From assembly GCF_900105315.1 (NCBI RefSeq), contig NZ_LT629766.1, forward strand, positions 310,001 through 374,000: 64,000 nt of DNA, given 5' to 3'. The notes under the pieces are model-generated. The model worked only from the letters and a program-made list of their open reading frames with translations. It had not been told where the DNA came from and made no database searches. Shown piece by piece: positions 8,447 to 17,249 of the stretch (position 1 is its first letter; the number at the start of each line of letters is the position of its first letter). Source of the stretch: Brevibacterium siliguriense. GTDB taxonomy: Bacteria; Actinomycetota; Actinomycetes; Actinomycetales; Brevibacteriaceae. Position numbers and translations under genes: made by a program.

Positions 8447-9942
8447 TTCAGCCCGAGCGCGTGCAACGGGCGTCGCACACTGTAGAGGACGAGGCCAGTA
8501 GCGAGGCTTATTACGGCCATGAGTGAGAAGAACGGGACTTCACTCATGCCTCCGTAGAGTTGGCCCATGAATCCTGAGAGACTGGCGCCTGCGGCAGTCG
8601 TCAGTCCCCACAATGCCATCATCTGGGCATTGAACGCCTGAGGAGAGAGCTGAGATGCTGCCGATAATCCGATCGGGGCGTACATCACCTCGGTGACGCC
8701 CATGACGATCATGCCGATGATGACAGGAATGAGCGGAATTCTGCCGTCGAAAATCATCGGATAGACGGCGAAGAGGGCGAAGGTCAGCGTCATCATGAGG
8801 AAGCCGAGGCCGAGTTTCGAGCAGGTGCTCGGCACAGCGCGGTTCGGACGACCTGCGACCTTCTGTCCGTAGGCAGCAATGAGCGGACCGGCGATGATCC
8901 CAGCGATGACCTCGAAGGTGCTGATATAGGCGGCTGGCATGGAGTAGCTGCCGATCGTCAGCGTGACTCGGGTATCAGCGTAGACAGCGAAAGTGGTGAA
9001 GAGCTGAAGGATCATCGTCCAGAATATGGTTCCTGTGATGAAGAGTGGGATGAAGGCTTTGACTCGCTTATGTTCCTCGGGGGTCACTTTCTTCGAGCGC
9101 AGCATAACGAGGAAATACATGATGCTAACGATGCAGATCGTCGCCAGAACGTAGTTGTTGAGGTTGCCGGTGGTCAGCGCCCCCGTACCCACCAGGACAG
9201 CGACGAGAGCCAAGAGTGAGATACCAACTCCGGCAGCCTTCCACTTCCCAGACGAAGCGATCGGGTTGGGAGCCACGCGTGCTTCTTGCGGCACGGTATT
9301 GCGGCCGAGGAAGTAAGTGGTGAGGCCGACGAGCATGCCGACGGCAGCGGCGCCGAATCCGTAGTGGAAGCCGAACTCGGTCTGCAGGAAACCTGTAGCC
9401 AGAGGGCCGACGAGCGCCCCGACGAGAATGCCGGTGTAGAAGATTGCGTAGCCTGAGTCTCGCCGTGGCGAGTGTTCCTTGTAGAGGCGGCCGACCATCG
9501 TATACACGTTGGGAGTCAGGGCCCCAGTCCCGATTGTGATCAGGGCGAGTCCGATGATGAGCCCTGCCAGACCCGGTACGGTCGCCAAAGTGATATGACC
9601 GGCCATGATGATGACTCCGCCGGCCATGACCATGGTCCGTGCAGGGACGAGACGGTCGGCGAACCATGCGCCGATGGGCTGTCCCAGGTAGACGGCACCG
9701 CCGTAGGCCCCGGTGATGGCGAGGGCTTCACCTTCCGAAAGCCCCAATCCTCCGTCGCCCGCTGTGTAGTAGATGTAGTAAGCGAGGATGACCTGAAGGC
9801 CGTAGAAGCTGAAGCGTTCCCACATCTCGATGGAGGACAGCGTGAATAGGCCGATCGGCTGCTTGCGCTCGGGTCTGGATGCGGGGCTCATCGCGGCAGA
9901 ATCTGTCGGTTCTGCTGAGTCGGCGATCTGCGAATTGGACAT
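8443..9942 (-). CDS. POT/PTR-family proton-dependent oligopeptide transporter
   Basis: 499 residues from ATG 9942, which has GAGGAAG at proper spacing; the longer frame from 9999 lacks such a site. It is a 12-14 helix MFS-type carrier with the POT signature 'EMWERFSFYGL' in helix 1 (E-x-x-E-R-F-x-Y-Y/G), a 'GAYGGAVYLGQPIGAWFADRL' stretch at helix 2, and an 'ALITIGTGALTPNV' stretch. It imports di- or tripeptides or similar compounds with protons. It is the first gene of a two-gene operon with the YtcJ amidohydrolase, whose start overlaps its stop. The substrate is inferred only from family. Confidence 0.93.
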   Translation of the reverse strand: MSNSQIADSAEPTDSAAMSPASRPERKQPIGLFTLSSIEMWERFSFYGLQVILAYYIYYTAGDGGLGLSEGEALAITGAYGGAVYLGQPIGAWFADRLVPARTMVMAGGVIIMAGHITLATVPGLAGLIIGLALITIGTGALTPNVYTMVGRLYKEHSPRRDSGYAIFYTGILVGALVGPLATGFLQTEFGFHYGFGAAAVGMLVGLTTYFLGRNTVPQEARVAPNPIASSGKWKAAGVGISLLALVAVLVGTGALTTGNLNNYVLATICIVSIMYFLVMLRSKKVTPEEHKRVKAFIPLFITGTIFWTMILQLFTTFAVYADTRVTLTIGSYSMPAAYISTFEVIAGIIAGPLIAAYGQKVAGRPNRAVPSTCSKLGLGFLMMTLTFALFAVYPMIFDGRIPLIPVIIGMIVMGVTEVMYAPIGLSAASQLSPQAFNAQMMALWGLTTAAGASLSGFMGQLYGGMSEVPFFSLMAVISLATGLVLYSVRRPLHALGLK

Positions 9943-10175
9943 GACTTCCTCGGCATGTTGAGTGCTCTGTCGAGCATGGGATTCTGTGCAGATCGGCAAG
10001 GCGAATCATCGGCTTACCATCTGCGCTGAAGAGGCAGTTCGAGCCTAATGAGCGCGCTTCGACAGTTCCAATAGTCGTTGTGGATGCTCTCTGTCTGATT
10101 TTCAGATGACCAGTTCCCCAGGCTTGGCGGGACTCAATTGCGAGTAATGTGGAGACCCCGAACCGATGAGGATCT

Positions 10176-11231
10176 ATGCCGCAGATTGACAATTACGTCC
10201 ACCCCTTCGCCGAGGTGGCCCTGAGTAATATCACCCGTGAATATCCGTACGCGGCCCATCATCTGGCGCGGAGTCTGGCCGACATCGTGCCTGCGGTGGA
10301 GACGCATCCGGCGTTCGCGAATTCCTATGACTGGCATTCGAGCGTGCACATGCACTACCTGCTGGCATCGCTGCTGGAGACTGAAGTGGCGCAGGGTGCC
10401 GGTTGGCGCGAACGTGCGGTCGAAGTTCTGTCCTCGCATTTGAGTGAAGAGAATATGTTCGCCGAGGCGGCTTTCCTCCGTGCGAATCCCTCGTGGGAGC
10501 GGCCGTATGGCTGGGCGTGGGCGGTCGAGCTCAATCGGGTGCTCAATGCCAGCAAAGTCGATGAGCTGCGTAAGCTCGGCGCGAACTCTCAAGTGCTCGC
10601 GGATACGGTCTTCGATCTTGCGTCGACGTGGCTGCCGAAGGTGGCCGCGCCGGTTCGGCATGGGGTGCACTCGAACACGGCTTTCGGGCTTCGTCGGATT
10701 CTGATCGGCGCTCGTGCTGCGGACCGGCATGATGTCGTCGACGTCATTGCCTGCGCGGCGCGTCGATTCTTCTCCGAGGATGTCGCGTGGAACTTTGTTC
10801 AGGAGCGCAGCGGTCACGACTTCCTCTCCCCGGGATTGTGCGAGGCTGATCTCATGGCCGAGGTGCTCACCGGGGACGAACTGGCGACGTGGCTGCCCGA
10901 GTTCCTCTCGGAACTGTCCCCCGAGTCACCAGCGCTCACTCCCGTGAAAGTCCTCGACCCGACCGACGGTCAGCAGAGCCACCTCTACGGATTGGGACTC
11001 TCGGTCGCTGCATCGGTAATGCGATTGGCCCCGAAGTTGGAGGCGATTGCGGAAAAGGCGATTGCGGAAAAGAGAGGCCAAGATGGGCTCATGGCTCAGG
11101 CCAAGGGCATGCTTACTCGAGTCGATTCGCTGATGGCACCTGGTCTCGAAGCCGCCGTCTCAGACGAGTACGTTTCGTCTCACTGGATCGCGACCTTTGC
11201 GTGGGAGGCCATTAGATTCGAAGATCATTAA
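10176..11231 (+). CDS. DUF2891-family protein
   Basis: 351 residues, soluble, alpha-helical in character. The motif 'HPAFANSYDWHSSVHMHYLL' near residue 45 and 'ERPYGWAWAVELNRVL' near residue 110 are the hallmarks of DUF2891, whose members probably adopt an (alpha/alpha) toroid. No biochemical role is established. The start is ATG 10176 with GAGGA four bases upstream. A short duplicated run near residues 290-300 (IAEKAIAEK) comes from a direct repeat in the DNA around 11043-11072. It stands alone between the POT operon and the restriction island. Confidence 0.85.
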   Translation: MPQIDNYVHPFAEVALSNITREYPYAAHHLARSLADIVPAVETHPAFANSYDWHSSVHMHYLLASLLETEVAQGAGWRERAVEVLSSHLSEENMFAEAAFLRANPSWERPYGWAWAVELNRVLNASKVDELRKLGANSQVLADTVFDLASTWLPKVAAPVRHGVHSNTAFGLRRILIGARAADRHDVVDVIACAARRFFSEDVAWNFVQERSGHDFLSPGLCEADLMAEVLTGDELATWLPEFLSELSPESPALTPVKVLDPTDGQQSHLYGLGLSVAASVMRLAPKLEAIAEKAIAEKRGQDGLMAQAKGMLTRVDSLMAPGLEAAVSDEYVSSHWIATFAWEAIRFEDH

Positions 11232-11306
11232 GATTCCGAAGGATGCCACGACTCAGATCTCTCCCGCCATTAAGGTCGCTCCAGATTTCCAGGCCCTAGA
11301 CTCCAG

Positions 11307-11744
11307 CTAGCTTCTAGATTCCGCGATTGAGCGACGTATTTCTGAAGCCCGCTCCTTCATCAGTCCACGATCCTCGATGAAGGCGCGAACAACTACAGTC
11401 TCACTCCGTGAGGTTCGTAGCGGGTTCGCCGGAGCATTGGGGTGCGAGCCAATTAAATTGTTCACTTTGAGACTGACGCTACTCGGAGATCTGAAGCTCT
11501 CTGTTCTTTCAGATAGAGGGTGAAAGCTCGCTCGCCTGAGTAACCGCGAAAGTTCTATAACCTCAGGAGTCGCAGAATTAGGGCCCTTCCAACCCCTCTC
11601 ATCTGCAAGATCTGCCGCCAAGATCATTTCTTCCTCGGTCCAACGAAAACGTGTCAATGACTCTCCAGGTAAAAGCGATGCCGACGACGGACTGAATACC
11701 TCGTAATGCCATACGTCCGCCGCTGTCATGGTTACGAGTTTCAT
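11307..11744 (-). CDS. Small protein resembling the N-terminal head domain of ScoMcrA-like HNH restriction enzymes
   Basis: 145 residues from ATG 11744 (GAGG four bases upstream). The central pattern 'RWTEEEMILAADLADERGW', then 'VIELSRLLRRASFHPL', then 'SSVSLKVNNLIGSHP', and finally 'AFIEDRGLMKERASEIRRSIAE' matches the small helical domain found at the N-terminus of many McrA-type HNH nucleases. In those enzymes the domain precedes an SRA or HNH module; here no nuclease motif follows and the protein ends. It could be a DNA- or partner-binding accessory of the neighbouring nucleases, or a remnant of a larger gene. The assignment rests on pattern recall and is moderately secure. Confidence 0.55.
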   Translation of the reverse strand: MKLVTMTAADVWHYEVFSPSSASLLPGESLTRFRWTEEEMILAADLADERGWKGPNSATPEVIELSRLLRRASFHPLSERTESFRSPSSVSLKVNNLIGSHPNAPANPLRTSRSETVVVRAFIEDRGLMKERASEIRRSIAESRS

Positions 11745-11973
11745 AGAACCTCAAACAGGTAAACCAGAGTTGAACCTACAATAACTCAACACACATAGTG
11801 GAGTTGATCTGCGATCGTAATGTGTTCACTGGAGTCGATTGATTGGACGGCCAAGCTCGTGCTCCCCCAGCTCGCGAGTCGTGCTAGCTGCTGGAGTCGC
11901 GTTTCTCTGAATTCGCATCCAACCTGAGCAACACAAGGGGTCAGGTTCGCTTTCATTGCCGTATGCTCAAAGC

Positions 11974-12897
11974 GTGCCCCTTTTTGACATCTCCGCCCTA
12001 GATCACGACGACCCTCCCCTGGCCGAAGTATATGGAGAACTTCGCAGGTGGGATCCAGACGGTACACGCTTGGCCAAAGTATTCCGACGGACCTACGACC
12101 AACTGTATGACGGGCAAAGGACCGGTCGGTACCGAGTCGATCAATTGCACAAGACCGAAAAAACTCACTTCGGCACACTCATCGAGATAAACATTCAGCG
12201 AGAATTTAATATCGACGACGGGGAAATCCTGGACTTTAAAATTGCGGGCCACGAAGTCGACTGCAAATTTTCGCACACCGCGGCCTGGATGCTCCCTACT
12301 GAGATCTTCGACAAGCTTGCTTTAGTCACGAAGGCCAACGACGAGCTATCGACTTGGAGCGTAGGATTGATACGCGTCACAAAAGAGAATCGGCGCAACA
12401 GCAAGAACCAAGACCGAAAAACGGAGCTTAATGCCCTAGGTCGATCCCGAATAGTTTGGCTGCATAAAGATGCGGCAATGCAACCTAATGCTCTCCTGCG
12501 TCTGCCTCCTGCTGTCGCGGACGAAATTATGAGCAGACCAAGCGGGCAAGCGCGTGTCAACGAACTACTATGCAGAGTCACAAACATACGGATCTCACGC
12601 AATATTATCGCCACTGTGGCACAGCAAAATGACTACATGAAGAGAGTCCGTGACAACGGGGGCGCTCGTGGAGCGCTCCGTCCGGACGGCTACCTCATTC
12701 TAAGCGGTGACTACACGGTACAGCAGAATATCGCCAGTGATCTAGGAGCCGTTGTTCCGGGGCCCGGAGAACTTGTGAGCCTTCGGGTTGTGCCGTGCGC
12801 CCCCAATAATGGCGTCGAGATTTCCGGTTCATGGTGGCGAATAGCAGACTTCAATGAACCCGCTCTGGTCGCTGCGCCAAAGCTTCCCAAGGTTTAG
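11974..12897 (+). CDS. NaeI-type type IIE restriction endonuclease
   Basis: 307 residues from GTG 11974, which follows a TATGCT box by six bases (leaderless type). A TTG at 11956 would add six residues. The protein matches the remembered NaeI sequence over its length, for example DPDG, 'DQLYDGQRTGR' and 'DQLHKTEKTH'. With the GTG start the numbering is offset by one from NaeI: L44 (NaeI L43), E71, D87, D96 and K98 (NaeI E70, D86, D95, K97), so the catalytic site is intact. The C-terminal half, the second DNA-binding (Topo) domain, has 'VAQQNDYMKRVRDNGGARG'. NaeI cuts GCC^GGC after binding two sites, and the same target is likely here. The gene is tail-to-tail with the methyltransferase, 2 bases apart. 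Confidence 0.93.
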   Translation: MPLFDISALDHDDPPLAEVYGELRRWDPDGTRLAKVFRRTYDQLYDGQRTGRYRVDQLHKTEKTHFGTLIEINIQREFNIDDGEILDFKIAGHEVDCKFSHTAAWMLPTEIFDKLALVTKANDELSTWSVGLIRVTKENRRNSKNQDRKTELNALGRSRIVWLHKDAAMQPNALLRLPPAVADEIMSRPSGQARVNELLCRVTNIRISRNIIATVAQQNDYMKRVRDNGGARGALRPDGYLILSGDYTVQQNIASDLGAVVPGPGELVSLRVVPCAPNNGVEISGSWWRIADFNEPALVAAPKLPKV

Positions 12898-12899
12898 GA

Positions 12900-13901
12900 T
12901 CATGCTGGCTCTCCATAACCTTTAGCCCCGGCACGATGCTGAAGAATTGCTTCAGCAATTGCCCTGCCAAAGGCTTCAGCCACCGGCGGCGGAAATGCAT
13001 TACCAACTTGGCGCCATGCCGCAGTTTTTCCTCCTTGGAATCGCCACTCGGGCGGGAATCCTTGCAGAACACCCCCCATCTTCACAGTCAATCTGGGCAT
13101 CTCATCTAATGGAAATTCAGGTCCTGGCGATTCTTCTGCTATCGACGAACCCTTTACACCGAGAGCCTTCCACGCGAGCCTTGCTCGACTTGGACCTACG
13201 TCAGGCCCTCCGTGCTTCTTCGATCCGCCCACCAGCGTCGGAGCAATGGAATTAGCTTGTTGAGCCCAGATTTCCGCTCCCGGCCACCCGCGATCTGCCA
13301 TCAAGTCCCGAAGGGCTTCTCCAACACTTGGAGCCGCAGAGTCGCCAACGGGCCAATCGAAAAAAGCATCGACTTCTGGACGCAATGCCACCAAGATAAA
13401 ACGCGGCCTAAGCTGGGGGACCCCGTAGTCAGATGACTTAACGAGGTCCCAGTGCACCTTATATCCAAGCTCGTCTTCTAGCCGGGAAATGACGCGGCGC
13501 CTGTATGTTTCAAAACGGGGCTGAGAGAGCCCTCGTACATTTTCAAGCATTACTGCTTGTGGCTTTGCATCCGCGACGATATCGAGCGCCTTCGGAAACA
13601 AGTCCCTTTCGTCGCCTTCACCCAGCTGCTTGCCTGCTATTGAAAATGGAGGGCACGGTACGCCACCGGCCACCAGGTCGACCCCGGAAAACTCCGTTCC
13701 ATCTACTTTAAGTACGTCTTGTTCACGCACATCCCATCTTGTCTCGACTGGTACCAGATCGTTGTCACGATTCGCACGGAGAGTTGCGCAAGCCCACGGG
13801 TCATTTTCAATGGCCGCGACATGATGGAAGCCCGATCGCTCAAGCCCAAGTGCCTGTCCACCAGCTCCGGCGCAAAGCTCAATTGAACTCAGCATGCCCA
13901 T
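12900..13901 (-). CDS. DNA (cytosine-5) methyltransferase, partner of the NaeI-type enzyme
   Basis: 333 residues from ATG 13901, which has GGAG five bases upstream; a longer frame to 14045 has no ribosome site. The m5C motifs are in canonical order: motif I 'ELCAGAGGQALGLE', motif IV 'GGVPCPPFS' with the catalytic Cys, motif VI 'MLENVRG', motif VIII 'SSDYGVPQLRPRFI', and motif X 'QVGNAFPPPVAEAFGRAI' at the C-terminus. It should protect the same GCCGGC sites that the convergent endonuclease cuts. That sequence is frequent in this window, so loss of methylation would be lethal if the nuclease is active. An inverted repeat lies 41-68 bases upstream and may serve in control. Confidence 0.95.
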   Translation of the reverse strand: MGMLSSIELCAGAGGQALGLERSGFHHVAAIENDPWACATLRANRDNDLVPVETRWDVREQDVLKVDGTEFSGVDLVAGGVPCPPFSIAGKQLGEGDERDLFPKALDIVADAKPQAVMLENVRGLSQPRFETYRRRVISRLEDELGYKVHWDLVKSSDYGVPQLRPRFILVALRPEVDAFFDWPVGDSAAPSVGEALRDLMADRGWPGAEIWAQQANSIAPTLVGGSKKHGGPDVGPSRARLAWKALGVKGSSIAEESPGPEFPLDEMPRLTVKMGGVLQGFPPEWRFQGGKTAAWRQVGNAFPPPVAEAFGRAIAEAILQHRAGAKGYGEPA

Positions 13902-13941
13902 CTTTTCTCCTGTACTTTTCAGAAACCGACCGTTTGAAACC

Positions 13942-13969
13942 ATGCTATCTCGACACCATGACATAGCAT
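13942..13969. promoter_or_regulatory. Inverted repeat upstream of the methyltransferase gene
   Basis: ATGCTAT (13942-13948) and ATAGCAT (13963-13969) form a perfect 7-base inverted repeat with a 14-base spacer. It lies 41 bases before the methyltransferase start, a position where autoregulation of restriction-modification genes often occurs. No separate controller gene is visible. Confidence 0.35.
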
Positions 13970-14160
13970 TGCGCACCCCGACGCGGGTAAGCGCCACCGA
14001 GCGATCGGCGGCCCGAGAGTCAGCCGCGCCCAGCAAGCTCAGCAACTTTCGGCAAGAGTCTCGTCTCAGTCAATTGGCGTACGGAGATAAGCAGCGATCT
14101 TGAGCAGTCTTCGGTCTCGTACAGGAGTTTCCATTTAGCCGACCTAACCCTGTCCACCAA

Positions 14161-14916
14161 TCAGTATCGCGCAACTTCCTCGAGGTAGTCGAGGACCACC
14201 TCACGAACTATAGGTCCACCTAGTCGCACCGAGTCATATGCAATATCCAGCCGCGTACGAGACCTCTGCCCAGAACTTAACCAATCAAGCATTTCTAGCC
14301 GTTCGGCCTTCGGCAGGCTCTTCACCCGTTCAAGTACTGCAATCGGGTCTGCGACACCTCCGGTATCGGCGCGCGCGCTTTCGTTGCAGCGGCGACATTC
14401 GGTTTGAAGGTTGCTTAGCTCGTTGGACCCACCGTGTAAGTTCGCACGAATATGACCAGCAGTGAGTACGACAGTGCCGCCGTCCTCGTATTTCTCGTTG
14501 GAACCTAATCCACAGATCACGCACCGTCCGCCATCTCGCTCAAACACTTGTCGGCGGACTTTAGTTGACACTCTCTGTTGCTTGGGCCTTTTGCCTTCTC
14601 CAGGCCACCAGCCGTATGCAAGTAGCACGCATTCATCTCCGAGGGCAGGGTCTTCCTTGGAAGAGAGGTATTTCCAGTTGAAGTCCTCACGGAGCTCGCG
14701 CTGCCGTCTCTGAAAATGTTCATCAGACACACCCAGAGCTTCGCGCATGGCCTTGGTCGTAAATCGTTCGTTCAAGCCAACATTCCACCGCAGCCACGAT
14801 GCCATTCGCGGGGCACTCCCATCTGCGCCTCTTGGGCCATCACCAAACTCGCGATCCCACCAAAGGCGACCATCCTTGGGACAATATGCCAAGAATGGAT
14901 ACGTCAGTCTCTCCAT
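14161..14916 (-). CDS. HNH endonuclease-domain protein
   Basis: 251 residues. A C-terminal HNH zinc site is visible: CVICG, then 'TAGHIRANLHGGSNELSNLQTECRRCN', giving two Cys pairs around the catalytic His/Asn core. The N-terminal ~130 residues hold an unusual 'YPFLAYCPKDGRLWWDREFGDGPRG' segment and a basic stretch (KRPKQQRVSTKVRRQVFERDGG) just before the HNH. This architecture is common in solitary restriction nucleases near m5C methyltransferases. ATG 14916 lies six bases after TATTAT, so transcription may be leaderless. It belongs to the low-GC island and may reinforce restriction or act independently. Confidence 0.8.
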   Translation of the reverse strand: MERLTYPFLAYCPKDGRLWWDREFGDGPRGADGSAPRMASWLRWNVGLNERFTTKAMREALGVSDEHFQRRQRELREDFNWKYLSSKEDPALGDECVLLAYGWWPGEGKRPKQQRVSTKVRRQVFERDGGRCVICGLGSNEKYEDGGTVVLTAGHIRANLHGGSNELSNLQTECRRCNESARADTGGVADPIAVLERVKSLPKAERLEMLDWLSSGQRSRTRLDIAYDSVRLGGPIVREVVLDYLEEVARY

Positions 14917-15114
14917 AAAGCCATAATAACCACAGTTATACCGAAGAACGTTTACTAGCCCATTTCGCCGATCATCTGCTCGATCTCAGTGAGTTGGAGG
15001 CAAATTGCTCAAGACGGCTCTCAAATTGGTTTAAGGCAATCTAGGTAATCCCCGCCTAGGAGCTGGACCCTTCAGAGGTTTCGAACGCTTGGACGGAGAG
15101 TGGACTTCGACCAC

Positions 15115-16275
15115 CTAGCCCTTCCGTACGGTCTCCCGCAGCACCTGGTCCGTGTCCTTTCCCAGCTGCGGCGCGGGCACAGCATCTAGCACCGGCGTTC
15201 CGCCGAACTGCAACGGCACACGCGGGGCGAGTACACGGCCGACGCCTGGCTGGTCAATCTCGGTGAGCATCGGGTTCTCCGTCGAACACCGCGGGTCTGA
15301 GTTTACGAGTTCCTCGAACGTCTGGAACCCGCCGACGAGTACCCCTGCCTCTGCGAGCAACCTCGTCGCATCCTCGGAACTGTGCTTGGCGAACCAGGGA
15401 CGCACCACCGCATCAATGGCCTCTCGAGCCTCGAACCGGCCGTCCTCGGTGTTCAGGTCGACGTCGAGCAGTGGTCCGATCATCTCGAGCTTCTCGGACA
15501 GACCTGTCGCTTTGCCCAGGCCCCGCCAGTGCTTGTTCGAAATGACGACGACCATCACCTGACGGCCGTCCGCGCATTCGAACGACTGCCCGTAGGCACC
15601 GTAAAGCCCATTGCCCAGGGCTCCACGCGTCGATCCCGTCGACTGCACCTCGGCAATATAACCGAGGTTGCCGACGGTGGCGAGCATGACGTCCGAGAGC
15701 GCCAAGGTGATCTCCTGGCCCTTGCCCGAGGAACGACGATCCAGCTCGGCAGCCATGATCCCGTTGGAAATATAGAGCCCCGCGGCCACGTCCCATGCCG
15801 GCACCGCATTGTTGACCGGGCGCTCGTCGTCACCGGTGATGATCGGGAATCCGCTGGCCGCGTTGACCGTGTAATCGACTGCCGGGGAACCGTCGTGCCA
15901 CCCGCCCAGGCGGAGCATTAAAAGGTCCTCGCGATGCTGCTTGAGATTCTCATAACTCAACCACCCCCGCGCCGGCAGATTCGTAATGAGCGTCCCCGCC
16001 TCGGCAATCAGCTGGGTAGCGATCTTCTGCCCTTCCTCGGACTTGAGGTCGAGCGTGACCGAGCGCTTCCCCTTGTTCAGGGACGCCCAGTAGATGCTCG
16101 TCCCGTCATCGCTGATCGGCCACCGATTCGCATCGATATTCCCACCGATCGGGTCAATGCGGATGACGTCGGCGCCGAGCTGAGCCAAGGTCATCGACCC
16201 CAGTGGGGCTGCAACGAACGCGGAGATCTCAACAACTTTGAGGCCGGTCAGCGGTGCGGGGCGGGTGTCGGTCAT
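15115..16275 (-). CDS. mct: 2-methylfumaryl-CoA isomerase-like (mesaconyl-CoA C1-C4 CoA transferase), class III CoA-transferase fold
   Basis: 386 residues from ATG 16275 (GAGGAGAACC upstream). It is a CaiB/BaiF class III CoA-transferase with the catalytic Asp at D162 in PAWDVAAG. Long stretches match the Chloroflexus Mct sequence as I remember it: FVAAPLGSMTLAQLGADVIR, NKGKRS, ARGWLSYENL, VDYTVNAASGFP, DPRCSTENPM and QPGVGR. Mct moves CoA from the C1 to the C4 carboxyl of mesaconate (2-methylfumarate) within one molecule. It is the last gene of the minus-strand operon and follows a mesaconyl-C4-CoA-hydratase-like gene by 11 bases, which supports the assignment. A related 2-alkylfumaryl-CoA is an alternative substrate. 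Confidence 0.8.
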   Translation of the reverse strand: MTDTRPAPLTGLKVVEISAFVAAPLGSMTLAQLGADVIRIDPIGGNIDANRWPISDDGTSIYWASLNKGKRSVTLDLKSEEGQKIATQLIAEAGTLITNLPARGWLSYENLKQHREDLLMLRLGGWHDGSPAVDYTVNAASGFPIITGDDERPVNNAVPAWDVAAGLYISNGIMAAELDRRSSGKGQEITLALSDVMLATVGNLGYIAEVQSTGSTRGALGNGLYGAYGQSFECADGRQVMVVVISNKHWRGLGKATGLSEKLEMIGPLLDVDLNTEDGRFEAREAIDAVVRPWFAKHSSEDATRLLAEAGVLVGGFQTFEELVNSDPRCSTENPMLTEIDQPGVGRVLAPRVPLQFGGTPVLDAVPAPQLGKDTDQVLRETVRKG

Positions 16276-16286
16276 GATGGTTCTCC

Positions 16287-17144
16287 TCAGTTCTTCGTCG
16301 TCACTGTGGCGGCGATCGCGGTCTTCCCACCTGGGGCGACTGCCTGCAACTCGTGTACTCTATCCTCGCTCTCGCGCCCGACGAGGTGGATCTGTTCGTT
16401 CGCGAACAACGGGGACTTCGCGGTAAATCGATACTCGGTCACAGCCACCTCTGGGTGGGTGGACATGAACGCGTCCAACAGCAGGGTCGCGGTCAACGGT
16501 CCGTGCGTGACGAGGCCGGGGTAGCCTTCGACCCCGGTGACGTACGGGTGGTCGTAATGGATGCGGTGGGAGTTGAACGTCAGCGCCGAGTAGCGGAACA
16601 GCATGACCTCATTCGGCCTGACTGAGCGCGACCAGTCCCACCCGTCCGGGGCATCCGAGTCCGCCCTCGGCGGCCGTGCTGCCGACCCTTCCGGCGCCGA
16701 GGTCGCTTCCCGGTAGACGATCGTGTGCCGATCCGTCGTCGCCGGAGTCCCGTCCGCGGTAATCTCGTGGCGGAGCACGACGAAGCACAACGGTCCGGTG
16801 CTCCCCGTCTTCTCCGTGATCGACTCGATCGTCGTCGTCCGCACGATCGCTTGACCAGGTCGGATCGGGGCATGGAACTCAAGCTTGCTGCCCGCCCACA
16901 TCCTCCGCGGCAGGGGCACCGGCGGCATGAACCCACCAAGCGCCGCATGCCCGTCAGCTCCGAGCTCGCTCATCGGCACATCATCTTCGGGGAAGTGCAG
17001 CCAATGCCCCAATGGGAAAAGCGGTGCAGCCGGGTCACCGTCGTGACCGAGTAAGGTCGCCAGGCGTGCGGCCTGCTGCCCGTCGGCGGTCTCGGTCGCG
17101 GTGGCGCTGCGGCCGACCCAGTCCTGGAGATTCGTCTCACTCAT
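16287..17144 (-). CDS. Mesaconyl-C4-CoA hydratase-like / itaconyl-CoA hydratase-like (double hotdog, MaoC/HTD2 type)
   Basis: 285 residues from ATG 17144 (AGGA 11 bases upstream; ATG 17153 is an alternative). An N-terminal FAS1-like dehydratase half contains 'GHWLHFPEDDVPMSELGADGH'. The C-terminal MaoC half carries 'TFNSHRIHYDHPYVTGVEGYPG' followed by 'LVTHGPL', the catalytic hydratase segment of this group. Known relatives are mesaconyl-C4-CoA hydratase (Meh) of the 3-hydroxypropionate bicycle and itaconyl-CoA hydratase of itaconate breakdown, both giving citramalyl-CoA. It sits directly upstream of the Mct-like gene. No citramalyl-CoA lyase is in the window, so the last step would be encoded elsewhere. 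Confidence 0.8.
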   Translation of the reverse strand: MSETNLQDWVGRSATATETADGQQAARLATLLGHDGDPAAPLFPLGHWLHFPEDDVPMSELGADGHAALGGFMPPVPLPRRMWAGSKLEFHAPIRPGQAIVRTTTIESITEKTGSTGPLCFVVLRHEITADGTPATTDRHTIVYREATSAPEGSAARPPRADSDAPDGWDWSRSVRPNEVMLFRYSALTFNSHRIHYDHPYVTGVEGYPGLVTHGPLTATLLLDAFMSTHPEVAVTEYRFTAKSPLFANEQIHLVGRESEDRVHELQAVAPGGKTAIAATVTTKN

Positions 17145-17249
17145 CGCAGTCATCTTCCTATCGGTAGTTCGTGAAGTATGCCCCAATTGCTACGTGACGG
17201 CGGCGTAGATACCTGGCGCCAGGTTGCTGGCCCGCCGTCGGGTAGAAAT

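Larger units (their letters stand above)
11300..14950. other. Lower-GC restriction-modification island
   Basis: Between the DUF2891 gene and the mesaconyl-CoA operon the base composition drops: A/T-rich third codon positions, runs such as AATTAAATTG, and long AT-rich gaps. The island holds a McrA-head-like protein, a NaeI-type endonuclease, a cytosine methyltransferase and an HNH nuclease. The GCCGAGGCGG decamer common elsewhere is absent here. No integrase, tRNA or clean direct repeats were found at the edges, so horizontal acquisition is inferred from composition and content only. Confidence 0.6.

Noticed and set aside
10094..10106. TCTGATTTTCAGA palindrome upstream of the POT gene
   Set aside because: Short, 150 bases from the start, and with no neighbouring regulator gene; too weak to list as an operator.
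11232..11306. tRNA gene or att site at the left edge of the restriction island
   Set aside because: No cloverleaf or T-loop sequence was found there or at the right edge, and no matching direct repeats at the two ends.
11786..12178. Minus-strand frame of 130 codons overlapping the start of the NaeI-type gene
   Set aside because: It overlaps the conserved N-terminal region of the endonuclease in antisense and has no recognisable domain.
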